From assembly GCF_004345745.1 (NCBI RefSeq), contig NZ_SLXJ01000007.1:1-64000 (forward strand): DNA of 64,000 nucleotides, written 5' to 3'. Of this stretch, positions 30,843 to 41,398 are shown piece by piece. Each line of letters starts with the position of its first letter. Within the stretch, counting starts at the first letter, position 1. The translations under genes and the position numbers were made by a program. The notes under the pieces are model-generated. The model was not told where the DNA came from and searched no databases. It worked only from the letters and a program-made list of their open reading frames with translations. Source of the DNA: Nicoletella semolina. Lineage in GTDB: Bacteria; Pseudomonadota; Gammaproteobacteria; Enterobacterales; Pasteurellaceae.

Positions 30843-32140
30843 TGTCTATTATTTCTACCCCTAAAGCCACGGATTCACTGGAAGCGTGGCTTTCCTATTT
30901 GGAGCAGTCGCATAGCAAACCTATTGATATGGGACTTGAACGTATTCGTTGTGTTGCTCAAAAAATGGAACTGCTTAAATCTGCACCGTATGTTATCACA
31001 GTCGCTGGCACAAATGGCAAAGGTTCAACTTGTAAGTTTATTGAAGCAGCGTTATTAGCGTCTGGTATCCGAGTGGGTGTGTACTCTTCTCCCCATTTGA
31101 TTCATTATAATGAGAGAGTACGCATTCAAGGCAAAAATGTCAGTGATTCAGCATTAGTTAATGTGTTTGCAGATATTGAGGCAAATAAATCACATTCTTT
31201 AACTTATTTTGAAGTGGGAACACTCGCAGCACTTGCATTGTTTAAGCAACAAAAAGTCGATGTTGCAATTCTTGAGGTTGGGCTAGGCGGACGTTTAGAT
31301 GCAACCAACATTGTAGACACCGATTTTGCGGTGATCACATCAATTGATATTGATCACGTTGAGTTTTTAGGCGATAACCGAGAGCAAATTGGGCGAGAAA
31401 AAGCAGGGATTTTTCGCCAAAATTGCCCTGTAGTGATTGGTGAGCCAGATTGCCCACAAAGCATAATAGACTACGCTAAGCATCTTAATTGTCAATTATT
31501 CCAACATGGCGAACATTGGAATTATTCTGAACAATCTGACCGATTGTTGTGGCAATCTGAAGGTAAATCGTATGAAATGCCGTTGCCTAATATTCCTACG
31601 CCAAATGCCGCAACGGCATTAGCAGTATTGGATAAATTGCCTTTTTCAATAAATGAAAATAGCATTCGACAAGCGTTTGTTGAAGTAAAAATGACGGGAC
31701 GTTTTCAGAAACTCTCGGTAGCCGATTTTGCAAAATTTTCAGGAAATCTACCGCTAGCACAGGTGATTATTGATGTGGGGCATAACCCACATGCAGCTCG
31801 TTATTTAGCATCTCAACTAGAAAAATATAGTTCGCCAAATAGACGTATGTATGCGTTATTTAGTGCATTAGTGGATAAAGATTTATCAGGGATTGTTCGC
31901 CCACTCGAAGCACTTATTACAGAATGGCATTGTATTGGTTTAGAAGGCTATCGAGGGCAATCAGGGCAAGCTGTGCTAGATAAATTACATTATGTGCTCC
32001 CCAATGCGACTGCAGTGGCATATTCTACCATTGAATCAGCGGTTGATACATTATTCCAGCAAGCACAAGAACAAGATATGATCATGGTATTTGGCTCATT
32101 CTATACGGTGGCAAATTTCTTACAATTTATTCAACAATAA
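30842..32140 (+). CDS. folC: Bifunctional folylpolyglutamate / dihydrofolate synthase
   Basis: Adds glutamate to dihydropteroate and extends folate polyglutamate tails. The Mur-ligase-type P-loop GTNGKGST is at residues 56-63, followed by YSSPHLIHYNERV, LEVGLGGRLDATNI and DVGHNPHAAR, all typical for FolC. It is 432 residues long. It is translationally coupled to accD. An AT-rich inverted repeat (AATAAAATATG at 32136 and CATATTTTATT at 32179) lies at its 3' end. Confidence 0.97.
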   Translation: MSIISTPKATDSLEAWLSYLEQSHSKPIDMGLERIRCVAQKMELLKSAPYVITVAGTNGKGSTCKFIEAALLASGIRVGVYSSPHLIHYNERVRIQGKNVSDSALVNVFADIEANKSHSLTYFEVGTLAALALFKQQKVDVAILEVGLGGRLDATNIVDTDFAVITSIDIDHVEFLGDNREQIGREKAGIFRQNCPVVIGEPDCPQSIIDYAKHLNCQLFQHGEHWNYSEQSDRLLWQSEGKSYEMPLPNIPTPNAATALAVLDKLPFSINENSIRQAFVEVKMTGRFQKLSVADFAKFSGNLPLAQVIIDVGHNPHAARYLASQLEKYSSPNRRMYALFSALVDKDLSGIVRPLEALITEWHCIGLEGYRGQSGQAVLDKLHYVLPNATAVAYSTIESAVDTLFQQAQEQDMIMVFGSFYTVANFLQFIQQ

Positions 32141-32199
32141 AATATGCGATTTCAATTTTGGAGCGAATCGAATTTTCCCATATTTTATTGTATTTGTTA

Positions 32200-33291
32200 T
32201 TAATTACTAGGGAGATCATTTAAAGCATTCGGATTTTTAGTAATAAACATTGCGTCCCCATAGCTAAAGAAACGGTATTTTTTTTCTACTGCGTGTTGGT
32301 ATGCTTGCATACAGTGATTGTAGCCTGCAAATGCAGAAACAAGCATAATTAACGTTGATTCAGGAAGGTGAAAATTCGTAATTAAAACATCAACGACACG
32401 GAATATTTTACTTGGATAGAGAAAAATGGTTGTATCTGCATTAAAAGGCACGATTAATTCACCTATTTCTTCTGCTTTTTGTGCAGCACTTTCGATTGTT
32501 CGAACAGAGGTTGTTCCCACACAAATAACACGCTTTCCTTGTGCTTTGGTTGCTAAAATTTTATCTACAACCTCTTGACTGACTTCGGCATATTCAGCGT
32601 GCATTTTATGTTCCTCAAGTGTGGTTACTCTCACAGGCTGGAAAGTACCCGCTCCAACGTGTAGCGTTACAAACGCTGTTTCAATACCTTTATTTTTTAA
32701 TTTTTTTAGTGTTGCTTCGTCAAAATGTAATCCTGCAGTTGGGGCGGCTACTGCTCCTAAAATTTGGCTATAGACTGTTTGATAACGCTCTTGGTCAGCT
32801 TTTTCATCTGGGCGATCGATGTAGGGTGGAAGCGGTATATGTCCAGCTTGCTGCAGGAGTTCAAAAAGTGGAGTTTCGCTGCAAAAATGAAGCTCAAATA
32901 GACTGTCGTGTCGTGCGACCATTTTAACTTCTAAACCATTTCCATCACCTAATTTATCTTCACCAAGTATGAGAATTGCTTCTTCTTTAGGAGCTTTTGA
33001 GGCTCTAATGTGAGCAAGACAACGGTGATTATCTAGCACTCTTTCAATCAATACTTCTAATTTGCCTCCGCTCAATTTACGTCCGTATAGTCGAGCAGGG
33101 ATAACACGAGTATTATTAAAAATAAGTAAATCACCTGTATTGAGGTGGGAAAGTAGATCGGTAAATTGTTGATCTTGATAATTGCCTGTTTCCCCATTTA
33201 AATAAAGTAAACGGCTTGCGGTACGTTCTTCGGTTGGGTAGCGTGCAATTAAATCATCAGGAAGGTCAAAATGGAAATCGGAGACTTGCAA
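32200..33291 (-). CDS. queA: tRNA preQ1(34) S-adenosylmethionine ribosyltransferase-isomerase
   Basis: Transfers the ribosyl part of AdoMet to preQ1 in tRNA, making epoxyqueuosine. The protein of 363 residues shows [20 protein letters not shown] and [12 protein letters not shown]. It starts at a TTG codon (33291): this gives [14 protein letters not shown], aligning with the family N-terminus MRVSDFHF, and a good AAGGAT ribosome binding site stands upstream. It is convergent with folC and lies downstream of purK on the same strand. Confidence 0.96.
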   Translation of the reverse strand: MQVSDFHFDLPDDLIARYPTEERTASRLLYLNGETGNYQDQQFTDLLSHLNTGDLLIFNNTRVIPARLYGRKLSGGKLEVLIERVLDNHRCLAHIRASKAPKEEAILILGEDKLGDGNGLEVKMVARHDSLFELHFCSETPLFELLQQAGHIPLPPYIDRPDEKADQERYQTVYSQILGAVAAPTAGLHFDEATLKKLKNKGIETAFVTLHVGAGTFQPVRVTTLEEHKMHAEYAEVSQEVVDKILATKAQGKRVICVGTTSVRTIESAAQKAEEIGELIVPFNADTTIFLYPSKIFRVVDVLITNFHLPESTLIMLVSAFAGYNHCMQAYQHAVEKKYRFFSYGDAMFITKNPNALNDLPSN

Positions 33292-33347
33292 AAAATATCC
33301 TTTAATACTATTAACTTATCAAAACGCAAAGCATAGCATATAAAGTG

Positions 33348-33390
33348 AAAAAGGCTGCAATTTTTTGCTGGAATTGTACCGCTTGCAGCC
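33348..33390 (-). terminator. Intrinsic terminator of purEK
   Basis: Arms GGCTGCAA (33353-33360) and TTGCAGCC (33383-33390); on the minus strand the hairpin is followed by TTTTT (33352-33348). The loop contains an uptake-like CAAGCGGTACAATT, so this is another terminator containing uptake-sequence material. Confidence 0.75.
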
Positions 33391-33400
33391 TAAAAAATGC

Positions 33401-34492
33401 TTATTGTACTAGTTTTTGCAATACCCAATCTAGCCCAGAGTGGTAATCTTCGGTTAAATATGCACGAAGTTGCTGTAATGATTGTTGTAATCTTGAGGGA
33501 TCTGAATGACATAAATTAATGTGTCCTAATTTTCTTCCTTCTCGTACTTCTTTGCCATACCAGTGCAATTGAGTAAATGGCACATTTAGCCAAGTTTTAT
33601 TTAGAGGAATGCCAATTAAATTTACCATTACGCTAAGACCTTGAGTTTCAAGCGGTGGGGTAGGTAAGTCTAATAACGCTCTGAGATGCAGTTCAAATTG
33701 ACTAGTTGCACACCCTAGTTGTGTCCAATGTCCACTATTATGAACCCGAGGGGCAAGTTCATTAATCAATAGTTGATCGCCTACGATAAAACACTCCATT
33801 GCCATTACGCCAATGTAATCAAGTTTTTGCAAGATTGCATTTAACATTTTTTCTGCTTGCTGTTGAAAAATAGCTTGCTTTGGCAACTGGTTATTCATCA
33901 CACTGTAACGTAAAATGCCACCTTGTTGTAGGTTGTGCGTAATTGGGTAGAAACGAGTTTGCCCATCACGAAATCTTGCTCCCACAATGGAAATTTCGCC
34001 ATCAAATGGAATAAATTTTTCAGCAATAATTTCACTGAATAATACTGCTGGAATTTGCTCTATATTTTCTGGTGTAACTATCCATTGACCACGTCCATCG
34101 TAGCCTCCAGTTCGTTTTTTGACAACTATTTTTTCACCGAGCTGCTGGAATATTTTCTGCCATTGTTCTGGTGATTCCATGAGTTGCCAAGGTGAAGTTT
34201 TAAGTTCAAGTTGATCGAGTAATTGCTTTTGGGTAAAGCGATCGGCTAAACGCCCAAAAATATTTAAATTAACAAAATTTTTATGCTGACTTAATTGCCT
34301 CGTCAGTGGTGTTTTTTCCCAACGTTCTATTTCTGCGGTAATTAAACCGTTTTGTGCAAGCTCAAATGTTGGATCATTAAACCCTAGCGGCTTAACTTCA
34401 ATATCAAGAGGGGCACCTGCATAGCGTAGCATTCTGCCTAGCTGACCGTTACCTAACACATAAATTGGGGGATAAATGGCACTTTTTTGCAT
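33401..34492 (-). CDS. purK: N5-carboxyaminoimidazole ribonucleotide synthase
   Basis: ATP-grasp enzyme that makes N5-CAIR from AIR and bicarbonate. The N-terminus YVLGNGQLGRML, the ATP-grasp loop KKRTGGYDGRGQW and ELAPRVHNSGHWT are family hallmarks. It is 363 residues long. It is the second gene of a purE-purK operon, 18 bases after purE, and ends just before a terminator. Confidence 0.97.
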   Translation of the reverse strand: MQKSAIYPPIYVLGNGQLGRMLRYAGAPLDIEVKPLGFNDPTFELAQNGLITAEIERWEKTPLTRQLSQHKNFVNLNIFGRLADRFTQKQLLDQLELKTSPWQLMESPEQWQKIFQQLGEKIVVKKRTGGYDGRGQWIVTPENIEQIPAVLFSEIIAEKFIPFDGEISIVGARFRDGQTRFYPITHNLQQGGILRYSVMNNQLPKQAIFQQQAEKMLNAILQKLDYIGVMAMECFIVGDQLLINELAPRVHNSGHWTQLGCATSQFELHLRALLDLPTPPLETQGLSVMVNLIGIPLNKTWLNVPFTQLHWYGKEVREGRKLGHINLCHSDPSRLQQSLQQLRAYLTEDYHSGLDWVLQKLVQ

Positions 34493-34510
34493 AATCGCTT
34501 TCGTCCTTGA

Positions 34511-35044
34511 TTATAGTCGGGGATCAGGATTTTCTAACACAGTATCGGTTTGATCTTGGCGGAACTGATGTAATTGCTGTGCTAACTTGGGATTGAACAT
34601 TGCCAAAATTTGTGAAGCTAATAAAGCAGCATTTGCTGCACCTGCAGGACCAATCGCTAAGGTGCCAACAGGAATGCCCTTTGGCATTTGCACGATAGAA
34701 TATAAGCTATCCACGCCGCTTAGCATTGAGCTTTTTACTGGTACGCCAAGTACAGGCACAATTGTTTTAGCGGCAAGCATTCCAGGTAAATGTGCTGCTC
34801 CGCCAGCACCAGCAATAATCACTTTATAACCTGCCTTTTCAGCATTTTCGGCGAATTCAAATAATTTATCTGGCGTACGATGTGCAGAAACAATTTCGAT
34901 ATGATAGGAAAGTTGGAATAAATCAAGTATTTTTGCAGCTTCAGACATCGTTGCCCAATCACTTTGAGAACCCATCACAATAGCAATCTCAGCACGCTGA
35001 GTGGCTTGTTTTTTAAGCAGTTGTGTAGATATAGGTTGAGACAT
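34511..35044 (-). CDS. purE: N5-carboxyaminoimidazole ribonucleotide mutase
   Basis: Converts N5-CAIR to CAIR in purine synthesis. [21 protein letters not shown] and [14 protein letters not shown] are the catalytic and substrate-binding segments of class I PurE. At 177 residues it is slightly longer than usual, with about 15 extra N-terminal and a few C-terminal residues. AGGGGG lies upstream of the ATG. A PurR box stands 53 bases upstream. Confidence 0.97.
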   Translation of the reverse strand: MSQPISTQLLKKQATQRAEIAIVMGSQSDWATMSEAAKILDLFQLSYHIEIVSAHRTPDKLFEFAENAEKAGYKVIIAGAGGAAHLPGMLAAKTIVPVLGVPVKSSMLSGVDSLYSIVQMPKGIPVGTLAIGPAGAANAALLASQILAMFNPKLAQQLHQFRQDQTDTVLENPDPRL

Positions 35045-35096
35045 AAAAACCCCCTAGATTATCCATAATTCTTCAGGTTGTGTAGAATATCACAAT

Positions 35097-35112
35097 AAGC
35101 AAACGGTTGCGT
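35097..35112 (-). promoter_or_regulatory. PurR box upstream of purEK
   Basis: The 16 bases AAGCAAACGGTTGCGT match the enterobacterial PurR operator pattern ANGCAANCGNTTNCNT at every fixed position. It lies 53 bases before purE, the place expected for hypoxanthine/guanine-dependent repression of the purine operon. Confidence 0.8.
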
Positions 35113-35436
35113 TAATTTTTATTTTTAATATTCATTTGTTTAATCCTGTATTGATTTATTACTTGCGAAAATAGACAAAATTATCTGATTTTGTTATTGT
35201 GTGTCAAAATTTATCTACAAATTTTAAACAAAAAATATAAAGTCTGTTTTTTTGTTTAAAATCAGATAGATAACGATAGAATTGTAAATAAAACTAACAT
35301 TATTATTTAACGTGCTGATATAAGCGGTCTGAATTTTAGTTATTTTTGCAATGTATTGTCGTGCAATATTTAATCAAACAACAAGGTTTGTTAGGACTTT
35401 GTTATTCTGTTCACTCATCAAAAAAGGAAAAAAACT
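35113..35436. other. Intergenic region between the purE promoter and aceE
   Basis: Very AT-rich, with no gene. It must hold the aceE promoter. Visible elements are a small inverted repeat CAAAAT/ATTTTG around 35177-35194 and an extended uptake-like sequence AAGCGGTCTGAATTTT at about 35323-35338. No pdhR gene lies upstream of aceE, unlike in enterics, and no clear PdhR-type operator was seen. The aceE ribosome binding site AAAAAGGAAA stands just before the ATG. Confidence 0.45.
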
Positions 35437-38094
35437 ATGTCAGAGATGTTACGTTCGGACGTAGATCCAATCGAAACACAAGATTGGTTACAATCACTTG
35501 ATTCATTAATTCGTGAAGAAGGCGTGGAAAGAGCACAGTTTATTATTGAACAAGTTATTGGGCAAGCTCGCAGTGGCGGTGTATCCCTGCCAACAGGCAT
35601 AACAACCGAATATGTTAATACCATTCCTGTTTCACAACAACCTGCCTACCCAGGTGATCATAAAATTGAGCGTCGTATTCGTTCGGCTGTTCGTTGGAAT
35701 GCAATTGCAATGGTATTGCGTAGTCAGAAAAAAGATTTGGATTTAGGCGGACATATTTCAACCTTCCAATCCGCTGCAACAATGTATGAAGTGGGCTATA
35801 ACCATTTTTTTAAAGCGGCAACAGATAAAAATGGCGGTGATTTAGTCTTTTCGCAAGGACACGCTGCACCAGGGATTTATGCTCGTGCTTTCTTAGAAGG
35901 ACGTTTAACCGAAGATCAGTTAGATAACTTCCGCCAAGAAGCCTTCACTGACGGATTATCTTCTTACCCACACCCTAAATTAATGCCAGAATTTTGGCAA
36001 TTTTCTACCGTTTCAATGGGATTAGGTCCAGTTAATGCGATTTATCAAGCTCGCTTTTTAAAATACCTTGAGCATCGTGGATTAAAAGATACATCCGATC
36101 AAAAAGTGTATGCTTTCCTTGGCGATGGCGAAATGGACGAAATTGAGTCTAAAGGGGCATTAACTTTTGCAGCTCGTGAAAAATTAAATAACCTTATTTT
36201 TGTTATCAGTTGTAATTTACAACGTTTAGATGGACCCGTTAATGGTAACGGTAAGATCGTACAAGAATTTGAAGGTTTGTTTACTGGTTCTGGCTGGGAA
36301 GTGATCAAAGTGTTGTGGGGCAGCGAATGGGATAAACTCTTTGCAAAAGACACGACAGGTAAACTTTCTCAATTGATGATGGAAGTACTTGATGGCGATT
36401 ACCTCACCTTTAAATCAAAAGATGGGGCTTATATTCGTGAACATTTCTTCGGGCGTTATCCAGAAACGGCAGCATTAGTTGCAGATATGACTGATGAAGA
36501 AATTTGGGCGTTACGCCGTGGTGCTCACGATTCTGAGAAAATGTATGCGGCATTTGCTAAAGCACAAAAATCAGATAAACCTGTTGTTATCTTAGCTCAT
36601 CAAGTAAAAGGCTATAAAATCCCTGAAGCAGAAAGTAAAAATACCGCTCACCAGTCGAAAAAAATGTCGCTTGAGAGCTTAAAAGGTTTCCGTGATTATT
36701 TTGAATTGCCATTGACTGATGAACAAGTTGAAAACCTTGAATACATTAAATTCGAAGAAGGCTCAGAAGAGTATAATTACATTCATAATCACCGTAAAGC
36801 GTTGAATGGTTATGTGCCTGCACGCCGTCCAAAATTTGATGTGGCGTTCCCTGTACCAGAGTTATCAGAATTCCAAGCGTTGCTTGATGAGCAACCTCGT
36901 GGTATTTCAACCACAATGGCATTCAGCCGTGTGCTTAATACCTTATTAAAAGATAAAAATATTGGCAAAAATATTGTCCCTATTATTGCAGATGAAGCTC
37001 GTACTTTTGGTATGGAGGGGTTATTCCGTCAAATTGGTATCTATAACCCTCACGGTCAAAATTATGTTCCGTCAGATCGTGAGCTAGTGGCTTACTATCG
37101 TGAGGCGAAAGATGGTCAAGTTTTACAAGAAGGGATTAACGAATTAGGTGCAACAGCTTCTTGGGTTGCGGCTGCAACATCATATTCTGTCAGTAATGTG
37201 CCAATGATTCCATTCTTCATTTACTACTCAATGTTCGGTTTCCAACGTGTGGGTGATATGATGTGGTTAGCAGGCGACCAACTTGCTCGTGGCTTTATGA
37301 TTGGTGGTACATCTGGGCGTACAACTTTAAATGGCGAAGGTTTACAACACGAAGATGGACATAGCCATATCCAAGCAGGTGTTATTCCAAATTGCGTTAC
37401 TTACGATCCAGCTTTTGCGTTTGAAGTAGCGGTCATTGTACAAGATGGTATCCGCCGTATGTATGGTGAAAACCAAGAAGATGTTTACTACTATATCACG
37501 ACCTTAAATGAAATTTATGATCAACCTGCAATGCCTGCTGGTGCAGAAGAGGGGATTCGTAAAGGTTTATATAAATTTGAAACTGTTGAAGGTAAAGGAA
37601 AAGGTCAAGTTCAGTTACTTGGTTCTGGTTCAATTTTACGCCACGTTCGTGAAGCGGCTCAAATTTTAGCAAGTGATTATGGTGTAACCGCTGATGTGTT
37701 TTCTGCACCATCATTCAATGAATTGGGTCGTGAAGGGGCTGATGTAGCTCGTTGGAATTTATTACACCCAACAGAAACGGCGAAAGTACCTTACGTTTCA
37801 CAAGTGTTAGCAGATAAACCAACTGTTGCGGCAACAGACTATATGAAACTTTATGCAGAGCAAATTCGTGCCTATGTACCAACTAAGCACTATCACGTTT
37901 TAGGAACAGATGGTTTCGGTCGTTCAGATAGCCGTGCTAACTTGCGTGAGCATTTTGAAGTTGATGCACGTTATATCGTGGTGGCTGCACTTTCACAACT
38001 TGCTAAAGAAGGTACAGTAGAAGCTACAGTTGTTGCAGAAGCGATTGCGAAATTTGGGTTGAACGTAGATCGTATCAATCCGCTATATGCATAA
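35437..38094 (+). CDS. aceE: Pyruvate dehydrogenase E1 component
   Basis: Thiamine-dependent decarboxylation of pyruvate and transfer of acetyl to the lipoyl group of E2. The homodimeric E1 form of 885 residues is seen, with the thiamine motif GDGEMDEIES and NLQRLDGPVNGNG near residues 230-280 and a C-terminal transketolase-like domain (TDGFGRSDSR). It is the first gene of aceE-aceF-lpdA; aceF follows after a 116-base gap with an uptake-sequence hairpin. Confidence 0.98.
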   Translation: MSEMLRSDVDPIETQDWLQSLDSLIREEGVERAQFIIEQVIGQARSGGVSLPTGITTEYVNTIPVSQQPAYPGDHKIERRIRSAVRWNAIAMVLRSQKKDLDLGGHISTFQSAATMYEVGYNHFFKAATDKNGGDLVFSQGHAAPGIYARAFLEGRLTEDQLDNFRQEAFTDGLSSYPHPKLMPEFWQFSTVSMGLGPVNAIYQARFLKYLEHRGLKDTSDQKVYAFLGDGEMDEIESKGALTFAAREKLNNLIFVISCNLQRLDGPVNGNGKIVQEFEGLFTGSGWEVIKVLWGSEWDKLFAKDTTGKLSQLMMEVLDGDYLTFKSKDGAYIREHFFGRYPETAALVADMTDEEIWALRRGAHDSEKMYAAFAKAQKSDKPVVILAHQVKGYKIPEAESKNTAHQSKKMSLESLKGFRDYFELPLTDEQVENLEYIKFEEGSEEYNYIHNHRKALNGYVPARRPKFDVAFPVPELSEFQALLDEQPRGISTTMAFSRVLNTLLKDKNIGKNIVPIIADEARTFGMEGLFRQIGIYNPHGQNYVPSDRELVAYYREAKDGQVLQEGINELGATASWVAAATSYSVSNVPMIPFFIYYSMFGFQRVGDMMWLAGDQLARGFMIGGTSGRTTLNGEGLQHEDGHSHIQAGVIPNCVTYDPAFAFEVAVIVQDGIRRMYGENQEDVYYYITTLNEIYDQPAMPAGAEEGIRKGLYKFETVEGKGKGQVQLLGSGSILRHVREAAQILASDYGVTADVFSAPSFNELGREGADVARWNLLHPTETAKVPYVSQVLADKPTVAATDYMKLYAEQIRAYVPTKHYHVLGTDGFGRSDSRANLREHFEVDARYIVVAALSQLAKEGTVEATVVAEAIAKFGLNVDRINPLYA

Positions 38095-38150
38095 TAAATG
38101 TTAAAAAATTGTATAGACGCCCTGTGTGCCTATTACGATTACACAAAAAG

Positions 38151-38190
38151 AGCGGTCAGATTTGTAAAAATTTTTGCAAAATTGACCGCT
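38151..38190 (+). terminator. Uptake-sequence hairpin between aceE and aceF
   Basis: AGCGGTCA (38151-38158) pairs with TGACCGCT (38183-38190); the loop contains TTTTTGCAAAATT. As it lies inside the pdh operon it may act as a partial terminator or mRNA end-protecting hairpin rather than a full stop. Confidence 0.5.
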
Positions 38191-38210
38191 AGTTAAAAAA
38201 GGATTACAAA

Positions 38211-39833
38211 ATGTCAAAACAAATTCAAATCCCAGATATCGGTGGTGATGAAGTTACGGTAACCGAAGTGATGGTGAATGTGGGCGATACGGTGGCGATT
38301 GACCAATCAGTTATCAGCGTTGAAGGCGACAAGGCGTCTATGGAAGTGCCAGCCCCTGAAGCAGGCGTAGTTAAAGAAGTATTAGTAAAAGTGGGTGATA
38401 AAGTTTCAACAGGTACACCAATGCTCGTGTTAGAAGCCGCTGGTGCTGCGGAAGCTGCTCCACAAGAAGCTGCAGCACAGCCTACTGAACAAACTGCCAC
38501 AGTGGCAACTGCAAGCTCAGTGGTTGAAGTGCATGTGCCAGATATCGGTGGCGATGAAGTAAATGTTACCGAAATTATGGTAAAAGTGGGCGATAAAGTT
38601 GAGGTTGAACAATCTATCATCAGTGTTGAAGGCGATAAAGCCTCAATGGAAGTACCTGCACCGATTGACGGCGTGGTGAAAGAAATTTTGATTAGCTTAG
38701 GTGATAAAGTTTCGACTGGCTCTCTTATTATGAAATTTGAAGTAGTTGGGGCTTCTGCTTCAGCTGATACTGCTCAAGTAGCTACGCCAGCAGCACAAGC
38801 TTCACAGGCAGAAGCTGCTCCAGCACCAACAAGCTCAGCAGACAACGCTAATCAATCAGGATTGAGCCAAGAGCAAGTGACTGCGACAGCAGGCTATGCT
38901 CATGCCACCCCAGTCATTCGCCGTTTGGCTCGTGAATTTGGTATTAACTTAGATAAAGTGAAAGGGTCGGGGCGTAAAGGACGTATTGTCAAAGAAGATG
39001 TTCAAGCCTATGTGAAAAATGCAGTTCAAGTCTTTGAAAAACAAAGCGGAAATGTACAAGCAGGTAGTGGTGTGGCAAATGGTGCTGGTTTAGGCTTGTT
39101 ACCTTGGCCAAAAGTGGATTTCAGCAAATTTGGTGAAATTGAAGAGGTTGAATTAAGCCGTATCAATAAGATTTCAGGGGCGAATTTACACCGTAACTGG
39201 GTAATGATTCCACACGTTACGCATTTTGACCGTACAGACATTACCGAGCTTGAGGCGTTCCGTAAAGAACAAAACGTGCTTGCTGAAAAGCAAAAACTTG
39301 ATGTAAAAATTACCCCTGTTGTATTTATTATGAAAGCGGCTGCGAAAGCATTAGAGGCTTTCCCTCGCTTTAATAGTTCTATCTCTGAAGATGGTCAAAA
39401 ATTAACGCTTAAAAAATACATTAATATTGGTGTTGCAGTGGATACACCAAACGGTCTTGTTGTACCTGTATTTAAAAATGTTGATAAAAAAGGCATCATT
39501 GAATTGTCTCGTGAGCTAATGGAAGTGTCTAAGAAAGCACGTGATGGCAAGTTATCGGGTTCAGATATGCAAGGCGGTTGCTTTACAATTTCTAGCCTCG
39601 GCGGTATTGGAACAACACATTTCACCCCGATTGTGAATGCACCAGAAGTCGCCATTTTAGGCGTATCAAAATCAGAAATGATGCCAGTTTGGAATGGCAA
39701 AGAATTCCAACCACGCTTAATGCTGCCTGTTTCCTTGTCTTTTGATCATCGTGTTATTGATGGTGCAGACGGTGCGAGATTTTTAAGCTATCTCAACGGT
39801 GTATTAGCAGATATTCGTCGTTTAGTGATGTAA
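38211..39833 (+). CDS. aceF: Pyruvate dehydrogenase E2, dihydrolipoamide acetyltransferase
   Basis: Core of the pyruvate dehydrogenase complex. Two lipoyl domains are visible with the lipoylated lysines Lys41 and Lys143, both in [13 protein letters not shown]; the domains are strongly alike at DNA level too. Ala/Pro/Glu-rich linkers follow, then a peripheral subunit-binding domain ([20 protein letters not shown]) and a C-terminal acetyltransferase domain with the [15 protein letters not shown] active-site motif. Two lipoyl domains and 540 residues compare with three in E. coli. Confidence 0.97.
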   Translation: MSKQIQIPDIGGDEVTVTEVMVNVGDTVAIDQSVISVEGDKASMEVPAPEAGVVKEVLVKVGDKVSTGTPMLVLEAAGAAEAAPQEAAAQPTEQTATVATASSVVEVHVPDIGGDEVNVTEIMVKVGDKVEVEQSIISVEGDKASMEVPAPIDGVVKEILISLGDKVSTGSLIMKFEVVGASASADTAQVATPAAQASQAEAAPAPTSSADNANQSGLSQEQVTATAGYAHATPVIRRLAREFGINLDKVKGSGRKGRIVKEDVQAYVKNAVQVFEKQSGNVQAGSGVANGAGLGLLPWPKVDFSKFGEIEEVELSRINKISGANLHRNWVMIPHVTHFDRTDITELEAFRKEQNVLAEKQKLDVKITPVVFIMKAAAKALEAFPRFNSSISEDGQKLTLKKYINIGVAVDTPNGLVVPVFKNVDKKGIIELSRELMEVSKKARDGKLSGSDMQGGCFTISSLGGIGTTHFTPIVNAPEVAILGVSKSEMMPVWNGKEFQPRLMLPVSLSFDHRVIDGADGARFLSYLNGVLADIRRLVM

Positions 39834-39889
39834 TTAGTTAAGCGGTTGAATTTGCAGAATTTTTTGCAAACTTGACCACTTGTTGTACC

Positions 39890-39935
39890 GTAGGGACACA
39901 CTGTGTGTCCAAGGACGCAAGCATTGCGTCTCTAC
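39890..39935. repeat. Compound hairpin element before lpdA
   Basis: Two adjacent perfect hairpins, GGACACA-ctg-TGTGTCC (39894-39910) and GACGCAA-gca-TTGCGTC (39914-39930), are framed by GTAG (39890) and CTAC (39932). It ends 14 bases before the lpdA ATG. The GTAGGGACAC.../GTCTCTAC pattern looks like a small repetitive extragenic element; a related but degenerate stretch lies near 57264-57320. Confidence 0.55.
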
Positions 39936-39949
39936 AAAAAGGATAAAAT

Positions 39950-41374
39950 ATGAGCAAAGAAATTAAAACACAAGTTGTGGTACTTGGTGCAGGTCCTGCT
40001 GGTTATTCTGCAGCATTTCGTTGTGCAGATTTAGGGTTGGAAACGGTGATTGTTGAGCGTTACTCAACTTTGGGTGGCGTTTGTTTAAATGTAGGGTGTA
40101 TTCCATCAAAAGCATTACTTCACGTTGCGAAGGTTATTGAAGAAGCAAAACACGCCGATAAGAATGGTGTATTTTTTAGTGAGCCAACGATTGATTTAGA
40201 TAAAGTACGTGCGGGTAAAGAAGCTGTTGTATCAAAATTAACAGGTGGTCTAGCGGGTATGGCGAAAGCGCGTAAGGTAACTGTTGTTGAAGGATTAGCG
40301 GCATTTACTGATCCTAATACATTAGTGGCTCGTGATCGTGATGGTAATCCAACGACAATTAAATTTGATAATGCGATTATTGCTGCGGGTTCTCGTCCAA
40401 TTCAATTGCCTTTCATTCCACACGAAGATCCACGCATTTGGGATTCAACAGATGCACTCAAATTGAAAGAAATACCTAAGAAACTCCTCGTTATGGGCGG
40501 TGGTATCATTGGTTTGGAAATGGGAACCGTGTATAACGCATTAGGTTCAGAAGTAGAAGTGGTTGAAATGTTTGACCAAGTGATCCCTGCTGCAGATAAA
40601 GATGTTGTTGCGATTTATACTAAGCAAGTTGAGAAAAAATTCAAATTAATGCTGGAAACAAAAGTCACAGCTGTTGAAGCGAAAGATGACGGTATTTATG
40701 TTTCGATGGAAGGCAAAGCCTGCAATGACACTAAACGTTATGATGCCGTTTTAGTGGCAATCGGTCGTGTGCCAAATGGTAAACTCATTGATGCAGGCAA
40801 AGCTGGTGTAAATGTTGATGAACGTGGCTTTATTGCAGTGGATAAACAAATGCGTACCAATGTACCACATATTTTTGCGATTGGTGATATTGTTGGACAG
40901 CCGATGTTAGCTCATAAAGGTGTACACGAAGGACACGTTGCTGCTGAAGTGATCGCAGGACAAAAACACTACTTTGATCCAAAAGTGATTCCATCAATTG
41001 CTTATACAGAACCTGAAGTGGCGTGGGTAGGTAAAACTGAGAAAGAGTGTAAACAGCTTGGTTTAAACTATGAAGTGGCGAAATTCCCTTGGGCAGCATC
41101 AGGTCGTGCAATTGCATCAGAATGTTCGGAAGGTATGACGAAACTTATCTTCGATAAAGATACGCATCGTGTTTTAGGCGGGGCTATCGTGGGTAGCAAC
41201 GGTGGTGAGTTATTAGGCGAAATTGGTTTGGCAATCGAAATGGGCTGTGATGCGGAAGATATTGCACTGACCATTCACGCACACCCAACATTGCACGAGT
41301 CTGTAGGTTTAGCCGCTGAGATATTTGAAGGTTCGATCACAGATTTACCAAATCCAAAAGCGAAAAAACGTTAA
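39950..41374 (+). CDS. lpdA: Dihydrolipoyl dehydrogenase (E3)
   Basis: Reoxidises dihydrolipoamide in pyruvate and 2-oxoglutarate dehydrogenase complexes, reducing NAD. FAD-binding GAGPAGYS near the N-terminus, the redox disulfide Cys45-Cys50 in GGVCLNVGCIPSK, NAD-binding GGGIIGLEMG, and the C-terminal catalytic HAHPTLHE are all present. It is 474 residues long. AAAAGGATAAAAT gives the ribosome binding site directly after the compound hairpin. Confidence 0.98.
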   Translation: MSKEIKTQVVVLGAGPAGYSAAFRCADLGLETVIVERYSTLGGVCLNVGCIPSKALLHVAKVIEEAKHADKNGVFFSEPTIDLDKVRAGKEAVVSKLTGGLAGMAKARKVTVVEGLAAFTDPNTLVARDRDGNPTTIKFDNAIIAAGSRPIQLPFIPHEDPRIWDSTDALKLKEIPKKLLVMGGGIIGLEMGTVYNALGSEVEVVEMFDQVIPAADKDVVAIYTKQVEKKFKLMLETKVTAVEAKDDGIYVSMEGKACNDTKRYDAVLVAIGRVPNGKLIDAGKAGVNVDERGFIAVDKQMRTNVPHIFAIGDIVGQPMLAHKGVHEGHVAAEVIAGQKHYFDPKVIPSIAYTEPEVAWVGKTEKECKQLGLNYEVAKFPWAASGRAIASECSEGMTKLIFDKDTHRVLGGAIVGSNGGELLGEIGLAIEMGCDAEDIALTIHAHPTLHESVGLAAEIFEGSITDLPNPKAKKR

Positions 41375-41398
41375 TTTTTAAAGATATTACCGATATCA

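Noticed and set aside
35113-35436. PdhR operator before aceE
   Set aside because: No sequence close to the known PdhR pattern was found; only AT-rich dyads.
38225-38620. Long minus-strand ORF opposite the aceF lipoyl domains
   Set aside because: Threonine/serine-rich reading of the complementary strand of a repetitive, well-supported gene; no independent signals.
39890-39935. CRISPR-like or tRNA-like structure before lpdA
   Set aside because: Only one unit with two different hairpins, no spacers and no tRNA features.
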